This document shows, in pieces, positions 17,115 to 24,084 of a stretch of 64,000 nucleotides of DNA (its first letter is position 1; each line of letters opens with the position of its first letter). Below the pieces are notes generated by a model. That model was not told where the DNA came from, ran no database searches, and saw only the letters and a list, made by a program, of their open reading frames with translations. The DNA lies in contig NZ_VCNG01000004.1 in NCBI RefSeq assembly GCF_006227205.1, positions 372,001-436,000 of the forward strand. Reading direction: 5' to 3'. The stretch is from Pseudomonas sp. ICMP22404 (GTDB lineage: Bacteria; Pseudomonadota; Gammaproteobacteria; Pseudomonadales; Pseudomonadaceae). A program made the translations under genes and the position numbers.

Positions 17115-18353
17115 CTACCGCCCCGCCAACTCCATGATCATCCGCGACAGCAGGTAAACCCGTGGCACGACGCTTTCCACTTCCGCGTATTCCTCGGGCG
17201 TATGGATGTTGCCGCCGACGATCCCGAAACCGTCCAGCGTCGGCGTGCCGACCCCGGCCGACAGGCTGGCGTCCGCCGCGCCGCCGCTGCCCTCTTCGGT
17301 GAGTTTGCGTCCCAGCTCGCCATAGATGCCCTGGGCCATGGCCATCAGGCGATCCGACTCCGCCGTCTGCGGCATTGGCGGCAGGCCACGTTTCAGGCTG
17401 GTGGTGACCTCGGTGTCGGCGATCAGTTTGTCCTGGGACACACGGGCCAGGTCTTTTTCGATACGGTCGAACTCTTCCGGCACAGCGGCCCGCACGTCAG
17501 CCTTGGCGGTGGCCTTGTCGGGGATCACGTTGGTGCGGTCGCCCGCGTTGAGCACCGTGAAGTTGATGGTGGTTTTCTTGTCCGCGTCGCCGAGCTTGCC
17601 GAGCTGAAGGATCTGGTGCGCCGCTTCCATCGCCGCATTGCGCCCCAGCTCTGGTGCCACACCGGCGTGGGACGCCTTGCCTTTGACCTCCACCAGCGCC
17701 GTGGCACTGCCCTTGCGCCACACCACCAGGCCGTCGGCCGGGCGACCCGGTTCCAGGTTGAGGGTCACGTCGTGGGCCTTGGCGGTTTTCTTGATCAGAT
17801 CGGTGGCGGCGTCCGAGCCGGTTTCTTCGCTGGCGTCGAGCAGGAAGGTGATCTGCGCGTAGTTCTTGAAGTCCAGATTCTTGAGCACCTTCAACGCATA
17901 GATGCCAGCGACGATGCCACCCTTGTCGTCCATTACGCCAGGCCCGTAGGCGCGGCCGTCCTTGATATGAAACGGACGCTCGGCAGCCGAGCCTTCCTTG
18001 AACACCGTGTCCATGTGGGCCATCAGCAGGATCTTCGCCTTGCCGGTGCCCTTGAGGGTCGCCAGGATGTGCTGGCTGCCATCGGAATTCGGCACTTTTT
18101 CAATGCTGGCGCCCAGCTTCTTCAACTCATCGATGGCAATGTCACCAACCTGGGTCAGCCCCGGCACGTAGCCGGACCCGGAATCGATATTCACCAGTTT
18201 TTCGAGCAGTGCCAGGGCCTCGCCTTTGTACTGTTCGGCATCGGCGAGGACCTTTTGATTCGGCTGTGCGAAAGCGGCGGGCGCCAAGGCACCGAGGACC
18301 AGGCTCAGGCCGATACTCACGGCCAGACGGGAGCGCAAAGCGGTAATCATCAT
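17115..18353 (-). CDS. Exported M20-family metallopeptidase, carboxypeptidase G2-like
   Basis: A 412-residue zinc hydrolase of the M20/ArgE/CPG2 group with a signal peptide (hydrophobic about 10-30, ending AFAQP), so periplasmic or secreted. Metal ligands appear in LLMAHMDTVFKEG (His, then catalytic Asp), GVMDDKGG (bridging Asp), SEETGSDAA (catalytic and metal Glu) and LNLEPGRPAD; the dimerisation domain follows (KGKASHAGVAPELGRNA). The family cleaves C-terminal glutamate from folates or peptides; the real substrate is open. An alternative ATG at 18350 starts one residue later. No operon partner. Confidence 0.9.
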   Translation of the reverse strand: MMITALRSRLAVSIGLSLVLGALAPAAFAQPNQKVLADAEQYKGEALALLEKLVNIDSGSGYVPGLTQVGDIAIDELKKLGASIEKVPNSDGSQHILATLKGTGKAKILLMAHMDTVFKEGSAAERPFHIKDGRAYGPGVMDDKGGIVAGIYALKVLKNLDFKNYAQITFLLDASEETGSDAATDLIKKTAKAHDVTLNLEPGRPADGLVVWRKGSATALVEVKGKASHAGVAPELGRNAAMEAAHQILQLGKLGDADKKTTINFTVLNAGDRTNVIPDKATAKADVRAAVPEEFDRIEKDLARVSQDKLIADTEVTTSLKRGLPPMPQTAESDRLMAMAQGIYGELGRKLTEEGSGGAADASLSAGVGTPTLDGFGIVGGNIHTPEEYAEVESVVPRVYLLSRMIMELAGR

Positions 18354-18561
18354 GATTCATCCTTGTTCCGTAAAGAAAGACTGCAGGGGCACCCTAACCC
18401 GAGCCCATGGGCAACCGCCACCCGAAGGCGGGGGATTTAATTCCTGTAGTCCCCGGCAGATTTTGGCTATACATGACAGGGGGTAGCAGCAAACAAGTAC
18501 CGTCTACCCCATCGGCCCTGGCTGGCCAAACACATTCCGTTGTCGTTCATGGAGAGAAGGC

Positions 18562-19491
18562 ATGCTGTTGTTGTGGGTGATCCTTGCTGTATTCGTTGTC
18601 TGGAGCTGGCTGACCTATCCGAGCATCGGCCAGGTGCTGTTCGACCTGAGCATGGCCGTGGAGACGCGTCTTTCCCGGTTGCACAAGATCACCGTGCCCA
18701 TCAGCGAAATGACAGTGTCCACCTTGCAAGGCGGACCTTACGAAGCGTCCGGCTGCATCCTGATGCTGCATGGCTACAGTGCCGACAAGAACCTCTGGCT
18801 GCGGTTCGCCCGGCCCTTCATTCGTGACTACCGGGTGCTGATCCCCGACCTGCCCGGCCATGGTGATACGGGCTTCAAGGCCGGCGGCGGCTATGACATT
18901 CCGACCCAGGCCCGGCGGGTGATCGAGTTGCTCGACGCCTGTGGCCTGGACAAGGTCCATGTGATCGGCAACTCCATGGGCGGTTACCTGGCCGCCTGGC
19001 TGGCGGCCACTTCGCCGGAGCGGGTGCTGACCCTGGCGCTGCTCAATCCGGCCGGCGTGACGTCGCCCCAGCCCAGCGACATGGACCGCCAGGTGGCTGC
19101 CGGGCGCAACCCATCCCTGATGCGCTCGCGCAGTGATTTCCCACCGTTCTACGCGATGACCATGGACTCACCACCCTGGGTGCCGAAAGTGGTATTGGCA
19201 GCGGTGGCCGATAAATACGTCAGGTGCCGGGAGGAACTGGCGGAGATCTATACGGACTTCAACGCCAGCCCGCCAATGGAGCCGCGCCTGGCCGACATAC
19301 GCGCGCCGTCGCTGCTGCTCTGGGGCCGCCAGGACCGGATGATCGACGTCAGCTGCGTGCCGGTATGGAGCAAGGGGATCGCCGATCTGCGGGTGGAAAT
19401 CTGGGACGGGCTCGGTCACCTGCCGCCCATAGAAAAACCGGAACGGGCAGCGGCGTTGTATCGGGGGTTTCTCAAGGGGTTGGGACAGTGA
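18562..19491 (+). CDS. Alpha/beta hydrolase with N-terminal membrane anchor
   Basis: A 309-residue serine hydrolase. A hydrophobic segment at residues 1-16 is an uncleaved anchor or signal. The oxyanion HG is at residue 70 (LHGYSADKN), the nucleophile serine at 138 in GNSMGG, an acid in LLWGRQDRMID (about 260) and the histidine at 286 in GLGHLPPIEKPE. This pattern fits lipases and monoacylglycerol-lipase-like enzymes of proteobacteria. A 130-bp gap separates it from hglS; co-transcription is possible but a functional link is not evident. Confidence 0.88.
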   Translation: MLLLWVILAVFVVWSWLTYPSIGQVLFDLSMAVETRLSRLHKITVPISEMTVSTLQGGPYEASGCILMLHGYSADKNLWLRFARPFIRDYRVLIPDLPGHGDTGFKAGGGYDIPTQARRVIELLDACGLDKVHVIGNSMGGYLAAWLAATSPERVLTLALLNPAGVTSPQPSDMDRQVAAGRNPSLMRSRSDFPPFYAMTMDSPPWVPKVVLAAVADKYVRCREELAEIYTDFNASPPMEPRLADIRAPSLLLWGRQDRMIDVSCVPVWSKGIADLRVEIWDGLGHLPPIEKPERAAALYRGFLKGLGQ

Positions 19492-19622
19492 ACGTCCTGT
19501 GGGATCAGTCCCTGACAGAATGAAGTCCTGAAGATTCTTCGTTTGCGGGGGCTGGAGAAGGCTGCGATCTTTCGTTCCACTTTCATTCCCAATTCCCACA
19601 GCCCGAACCAGGAATTCCCACC

Positions 19623-20999
19623 ATGAGCTTCGTCAGTCCCGACCTGATCCGCCAACGCTTCTCCAGGGCGATGTCCGACATGTACCGCGACGAGGTGCCC
19701 CTGTACGGCACGCTGATGAACCTGGTGGAACAGACCAATGCCCAGGTGCTGGTCAACGATCCGCAACTGGCGGAACACCTGGACAGCACCGGCGAACGCG
19801 AGCGCCTGGACCTCGAACGCCACGGCGCGATCCGCGTCGGCACGGCTGCGGAGCTGGCAACCCTGAGCCGGCTGTTCGCGGTCATGGGCATGCAGCCGGT
19901 GGGCTATTACGACCTCACGCCCGCCGGGGTACCGGTGCATTCCACGGCCTTTCGCGCCGTGCATGAAAGCGCCTTGCAGGTCAGCCCGTTCCGGGTGTTC
20001 ACCTCGTTGCTGCGCCTGGAACTGATCGACAACAGCGAGCTTCGGGCGTTTGCCGAATCGGTGCTGGTCAAACGGCAGATCTTTACGCCCCAAGCCCTTG
20101 CGCTCATCGACCTCGCTGAACGCCAGGGTGGCCTGACGCAAGCCCAGGCCGACGACTTCGTCCTGCAAGCCCTGGAAACGTTTCGCTGGCACCACAGCGC
20201 CACCGTCACCGCCGAACAGTACCGTCAACTCAGTGCCCAGCACCGCCTGATCGCTGACGTGGTCGCCTTCAAGGGCCCGCACATCAACCACCTGACACCG
20301 CGCACCCTGGACATCGACATTGTCCAGGCGCAGATGCCCGTGCATGGCATCACCCCCAAGGCGGTGATCGAAGGCCCGCCCCGCCGCCAGTGCCCGATCC
20401 TGTTGCGCCAGACCAGTTTCAAGGCGCTCGACGAACCCGTCGCGTTCACCGACCAGCCCCACGCCCAAGGCAGCCACAGCGCCCGCTTCGGTGAAATCGA
20501 ACAACGGGGCGCCGCCCTCACGCCCAAGGGTCGTGCGCTCTACGATCAGTTGCTGAATGCGGCGCGGGATGCCTTGGGGGAATTTCCCAACGAGGCCAAT
20601 GCCGCGCGCTACAACACCTTGATGACCGAACACTTTGCGCCGTTCCCGGACAGCCACGATGAGTTGCGCCGGCAGGCACTGGCGTACTTCCGCTATTTCG
20701 TGACGCAAAAGGGCCTGGCCGCCAAAGGCACACTCGAGCCATCGACGTCGCTGGAACACTTGGTTGAACAGCGATACCTGCGCGCCGAACCGCTGGTGTA
20801 TGAAGATTTCCTGCCGGTCAGCGCGGCCGGTATCTTCCAGTCGAACCTCGGCGATGACGCCCAGAGCCGTTACGCCGGACAATCCAATCGTCAGGCCTTC
20901 GAAGCCGCGTTGGGACGAACGACGATCGATGAGCTGGGGCTGTACGCCGAGACGCAACAGCGCTCCATTGATGAGTGCAGGATGGCGTTGGGTTTGTAG
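19623..20999 (+). CDS. hglS: 2-oxoadipate dioxygenase/decarboxylase HglS (DUF1338)
   Basis: A 458-residue iron(II) enzyme of the DUF1338/YdcJ family, which turns 2-oxoadipate into D-2-hydroxyglutarate in D-lysine catabolism. From memory of the Pseudomonas putida enzyme the iron ligands are H70, H226 and E294; here H67 (ERHGAIRVG), H223 (GPHINHLTPR) and E291 (FGEIEQRG) occur at a constant offset of three, with the nearby arginine R71. Length and start (MSFVSPDLIRQRF) are normal. It has no lysine-pathway neighbours here, as is common for this gene. A REP-like inverted repeat follows. Confidence 0.92.
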   Translation: MSFVSPDLIRQRFSRAMSDMYRDEVPLYGTLMNLVEQTNAQVLVNDPQLAEHLDSTGERERLDLERHGAIRVGTAAELATLSRLFAVMGMQPVGYYDLTPAGVPVHSTAFRAVHESALQVSPFRVFTSLLRLELIDNSELRAFAESVLVKRQIFTPQALALIDLAERQGGLTQAQADDFVLQALETFRWHHSATVTAEQYRQLSAQHRLIADVVAFKGPHINHLTPRTLDIDIVQAQMPVHGITPKAVIEGPPRRQCPILLRQTSFKALDEPVAFTDQPHAQGSHSARFGEIEQRGAALTPKGRALYDQLLNAARDALGEFPNEANAARYNTLMTEHFAPFPDSHDELRRQALAYFRYFVTQKGLAAKGTLEPSTSLEHLVEQRYLRAEPLVYEDFLPVSAAGIFQSNLGDDAQSRYAGQSNRQAFEAALGRTTIDELGLYAETQQRSIDECRMALGL

Positions 21000-21049
21000 A
21001 GTGCCCGCTCCTCTGCATGCCTGGAAAGATTCCGTGCCGAGAACTGATC

Positions 21050-21179
21050 TGTGGCGAGGGGATTTATCCCCGCTGAGCGGCGAAGCCGCCCCAGGCATTC
21101 AACACGATTCGTCTGATGCACCGAGATAGAGGATTTAGGGCCGCTTCGCCGCCCAGCGGGGATAAATCCCCTCGCCACA
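21050..21179. repeat. Long inverted repeat (third REP-like family)
   Basis: TGTGGCGAGGGGATTTATCC and its complement flank about 80 bases, with inner arms GCGGCGAAGC and GCTTCGCCGC. It follows hglS and may act as a transcription end. The 300 bases after it (21180-21473) hold no gene that I can support. Confidence 0.75.
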
Positions 21180-21341
21180 AGAGTTTATGGCGCTTTTATT
21201 TCTCTGAGCTGACCCGCATCAGGCTGCTTCGCAGGCCGGTGGGAGTGTCTCTGCCACAAGACCGTGACTGGCAAAAAATGCACACCTGCTTTCGCCATGA
21301 AACCCATCAATCGAGTCGTTGTGTCTGTGCTCACGGGCTCA

Positions 21342-21429
21342 CAACAGTTGCGCAAGAAATTGCACGGCACTGCGCAGGCCATTGCGCACATCGCGTCCAA
21401 ATGACCGGAGAAACACTCGACAACTGTTG
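21342..21429. promoter_or_regulatory. Paired inverted 9-mers upstream of hcp
   Basis: CAACAGTTG (21342-21350) and its exact complement CAACTGTTG (21421-21429) lie about 125 and 45 bp before the -24 element, where enhancer-binding protein sites usually sit. A perfect TTGCGCAA and two TGCGCA palindromes lie between. Inference only. Confidence 0.35.
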
Positions 21430-21473
21430 AAAAAACTCAATAACTATTTGAAATAACGAAGTTTTTTAGGCAA

Positions 21474-21489
21474 TGGCATAGCTCTTGAT
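21474..21489 (+). promoter_or_regulatory. Sigma-54-type promoter of hcp
   Basis: TGGCATAGCTCTTGAT keeps the GG/TTG spacing of the -24/-12 consensus (TGGCAC-N5-TTGCW), with T for C at one -24 base and A for C at -12. It is 67 bp before the hcp start, after an AT-rich stretch suited to IHF. Sigma-54 control of hcp operons is known in other bacteria. Confidence 0.6.
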
Positions 21490-21555
21490 AACCCTTCCGG
21501 CACCTCGGACGATCCCGTCCGGGGTCCTTTAGTTATCCAGCAAGGAGAGCATCCA

Positions 21556-22074
21556 TTGGCTACCCCCGCGTACATGTCCATCGAAGGCACCAAACAAGGT
21601 CTGATCACCGCCGGCGCGTTTACTGCCGACTCGGTGGGCAACACCTATCAGGAAGGTCATGAAGACCAGGTCATGGTGCAGGGCTTCCAGCATCAGGTCA
21701 TCATCCCGCGCGATCCACAGTCCGGCCAGCCAACCGGCCAACGCGTGCATAAACCTCTGGTCATCACCAAGGTCTTCGACAAGGCCTCGCCGCTGTTGCT
21801 GGCGGCCCTGACCTGCGGCGAACGCCTGACCAAAGTTGAAATCCAGTGGTATCGCACTTCTGCTGCCGGCACCCAGGAGCATTACTACACCACTACATTG
21901 GAAGACGCGATCATCGTCGATATCAAGGACTACATGCTCAACTGCCAAGACCCGGCGAACGCACACTTTACCCATCTGGAAGATGTGCATTTCACCTATC
22001 GCAAGATTACTTGGACTCACGAAGTCAGCGGAACGTCGGGCTCCGATGATTGGCGCTCGCCGGTTGCCGGGTAA
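21556..22074 (+). CDS. hcp: Type VI secretion system tube protein Hcp (orphan)
   Basis: A 172-residue Hcp, the ring protein stacked into the T6SS inner tube and also a carrier of small effectors. The N-terminus MATPAYMSIEGTKQG and the segments QVMVQGFQHQVIIPRD, TGQRVHKPLVITKVFDKASP and HEVSGTSGSDDWRSP are characteristic. The start is a TTG at 21556, with AAGGAG 8 bases upstream; an ATG six codons on would lose conserved residues. No vgrG or other T6SS gene lies in the window, so this copy must serve an apparatus encoded elsewhere. Confidence 0.93.
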   Translation: MATPAYMSIEGTKQGLITAGAFTADSVGNTYQEGHEDQVMVQGFQHQVIIPRDPQSGQPTGQRVHKPLVITKVFDKASPLLLAALTCGERLTKVEIQWYRTSAAGTQEHYYTTTLEDAIIVDIKDYMLNCQDPANAHFTHLEDVHFTYRKITWTHEVSGTSGSDDWRSPVAG

Positions 22075-22149
22075 TACCGGGACAGCCGTTCATGCATCGG
22101 CCGGCTCGGCTGGTCGATGTGGATAAGTATGAGGAAGTTTTCAGACGGT

Positions 22150-22212
22150 GTTCGCCCAGTGTGACGGCCTCGGCATTCCATGCACTGGTAAAGAGCCAGA
22201 CACTGGGCGAAC
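22150..22212. repeat. 13-bp perfect inverted repeat after hcp
   Basis: GTTCGCCCAGTGT (22150-22162) and ACACTGGGCGAAC (22200-22212) flank 37 bases. It could end hcp transcription or stabilise its 3' end; there is no T run. The following 22213-22453 is AT-rich and holds no gene I can support. Confidence 0.55.
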
Positions 22213-22423
22213 GGGCTCAATCATAGTGGAACTTTCGAGCCGTGTCCGCCAGCTGTTATAAATAATTATTCACTATTGAGTTATTTTTTTATTGGCAGCC
22301 AATACGCACTCATCCATTCAATTAATCGTTTGACTGACTTTCAGAACTTGGATCCCATCAATAGCTCTACAACCTGTTAGATGAATGCAACAGCTCAGTA
22401 CAACTATCCCCCCAACAAAAGCC

Positions 22424-22439
22424 ATGTAACGCGTTACAT
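22424..22439. promoter_or_regulatory. 16-bp perfect palindrome
   Basis: ATGTAACGCGTTACAT is fully self-complementary and sits alone in AT-rich non-coding DNA. It has the look of an operator, but no clear promoter is beside it. Confidence 0.35.
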
Positions 22440-22453
22440 CAGCCTGACAATAG

Positions 22454-22666
22454 TTATACATCGCCGTTCTTATTGGACCGAGATGACGGACTCGCGGGAT
22501 GGCGTCCGGCTTTTTGCGCATCGGTCTCGCCCGCTCCGGGGTTACCCTCCTGCTGCTTGCGCTTAGCCGGATCGTTCGGACGCAGGGCATCGTTATCGCG
22601 CTCCACTTCGCCAGGCAGCGCCGGTTCGTCGGGGTTCTGAGTGGTGTGATCGGGGTTGTCCTTCAT
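22454..22666 (-). CDS. Small hydrophilic protein of unknown function
   Basis: A 70-residue, highly charged and probably disordered protein (MKDNPDHTTQNPDEPALPG at the start, then alternating Asp/Arg/Lys and Pro). AGGAG lies 6 bases before the ATG at 22666, which decides the start against an upstream in-frame ATG. No domain is recognisable. It follows the 80-residue gene at 22697 with a 30-bp gap, so the two may share a transcript. Coding is supported mainly by the ribosome binding site and codon usage. Confidence 0.6.
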   Translation of the reverse strand: MKDNPDHTTQNPDEPALPGEVERDNDALRPNDPAKRKQQEGNPGAGETDAQKAGRHPASPSSRSNKNGDV

Positions 22667-22696
22667 GACTACTCCTGGCGTGTTCGGGCTCACAGA

Positions 22697-22939
22697 TCAG
22701 GCATCGGGGTCGGCGACTTCTTCGGCGACGTTGGCGTCCGGGGAGCGCTGGTGCAGTTGTTCGGCCCGGGCCTTGAGCTCCTGCCACTGCGCCAGGTCGA
22801 TAGCCCCTTGGCCGAACAGGTCGTTGGCCACCTGCATCAACTCGGTGAAATGAGCATCGGGCGACTGCTGCCAATAGGCCTTGTCGTCGAACAATCGCTG
22901 CCAATCGGCCAGCGCCGGGGGTTTGAGGTCGTCGCTCAT
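22697..22939 (-). CDS. Small soluble protein of unknown function
   Basis: An 80-residue acidic, helical protein (MSDDLKPPALADWQRLFDD, then FTELMQVANDLFGQGAIDLAQWQELKA with commas of turns). It has no signal, membrane helix or cysteine. GGAGCCCGTC precedes the ATG. It is first of a probable two-gene unit with the disordered protein at 22454. I do not recognise the family. Confidence 0.65.
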   Translation of the reverse strand: MSDDLKPPALADWQRLFDDKAYWQQSPDAHFTELMQVANDLFGQGAIDLAQWQELKARAEQLHQRSPDANVAEEVADPDA

Positions 22940-23013
22940 GACGGGCTCCTATCAGGCCTTGTCCGGGCATTCATAAGGTATGAGGGAGCCGCTCCCCGGG
23001 AGTTCCGACGATC

Positions 23014-24084
23014 TCAATAACCGGTCATTTCCAGGTAACCGCTCCCTCCCTGGCTGCCGCTCACTTGCACCGGCCCTTCCCAATAGGGAATGCGCAGGGC
23101 CATCCAGGCATTGGGGTTCAGGGCGCGAGTGGTGATCTCGACCTGCTTGCCGGGGATCTTGATGGACCAGCGAACCGGCATCGAGCGTCCGGCGACCTGG
23201 GCCGTGTCCAGCGGCACCAGCTCGATGTCGGCGGCGTGCAGGGGTTGCGCTTGGCCCTGGGCATCAATCCAGGTGCCGGTGAGATACGGCGCCCCTTCCT
23301 TGTGACGCATGCGGTAGAGCATCACATGCTCGCCACTGTCCAGATGCAGGGAGAACCAGTCCCATCCAGTCTGGTTCGCGGTCAGCGGTTGGCTGCTCCA
23401 TTCGCGATCAAGCCAGGCCGGGCCACTGACCGTATAACGCTGACCGTCGATTTCCAGCTGACCACTGGCCTGGAAGAACGGCTGGCTGTAGTAGTACGAC
23501 GCCTGCCCCTGTTCGGATTTCTGGCTAAAGCCTTTGTCGCCCTGCAAGACAAGCGGACGGGCCGACGTGAGGCGCAGCTCATAGCCAAAGTGTGGGTCGC
23601 GGGCCTTCAGTTGCATGTCGGCCAACGGGTCGGTGCCGCTCGCTTGGGTCGTGAATTGCCAATCGTCGATCCAGGCCTCGAAGGGCACCGCCCGCACCCC
23701 GGCCTGCCCCACCCCGCCCCGGGCGTAGCGCTCGGCGGCATGATGGACTGTCGCAGAGGTGACCGCGGCGTGACCGAGCCAGATCGTTTGGTTGCGCCAG
23801 CCATCCGCTTGGGGCCCGGCGCTCAAGGCGCTGCGAAACAGTGTCCATTGCACACCAAATTCATGCCCCTCGGCATCCTTGAGATTGGCGGTGACATACC
23901 ACCATTCGATGCGATAGCCCTGGTGAACGCCGTGATCCGCAGGAAAGCCGAACACCCGTCCCGGCACTACCGGTGTGAAGGCAACGGCCTCGCCCCCCAG
24001 GCCGGCAAAGCCTTTTGGAGGTTCCGCCGGTTTGTCACAACCGCTGAGCAGCGCCAACAGCAGCAGGCCGATCCTGATTTTCAT
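23014..24084 (-). CDS. AttH/CrtC-like lipocalin-fold lipoprotein
   Basis: A 356-residue lipoprotein (MKIRIGLLLLALLSGC, acylated Cys about residue 16) with the paired lipocalin-like domains of the CrtC/AttH family: QGYRIEWWYVTANLKD near residue 60 and GPAWLDREWSSQPLTANQTG with GWDWFSLHLDSGEHVMLYRM later. Its ATG overlaps the permease stop (ATGA), so it is the third gene of an ABC operon. In AttEFGH-type systems the AttH partner is secreted and of unsettled function, perhaps lipid or glycolipid handling. No hydratase role is implied. Confidence 0.87.
   Translation of the reverse strand: MKIRIGLLLLALLSGCDKPAEPPKGFAGLGGEAVAFTPVVPGRVFGFPADHGVHQGYRIEWWYVTANLKDAEGHEFGVQWTLFRSALSAGPQADGWRNQTIWLGHAAVTSATVHHAAERYARGGVGQAGVRAVPFEAWIDDWQFTTQASGTDPLADMQLKARDPHFGYELRLTSARPLVLQGDKGFSQKSEQGQASYYYSQPFFQASGQLEIDGQRYTVSGPAWLDREWSSQPLTANQTGWDWFSLHLDSGEHVMLYRMRHKEGAPYLTGTWIDAQGQAQPLHAADIELVPLDTAQVAGRSMPVRWSIKIPGKQVEITTRALNPNAWMALRIPYWEGPVQVSGSQGGSGYLEMTGY

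Noticed and set aside
22381..22566. A 61-residue plus-strand frame
   Set aside because: No ribosome site, overlaps the 16-bp palindrome, and is antisense to the small gene.
22318..22590. A 90-residue minus-strand frame ending in a lipobox-like HLTGC segment
   Set aside because: It overlaps the better-supported small gene at 22454 and has no ribosome site; a 47-residue lipoprotein from 22461 cannot be excluded.
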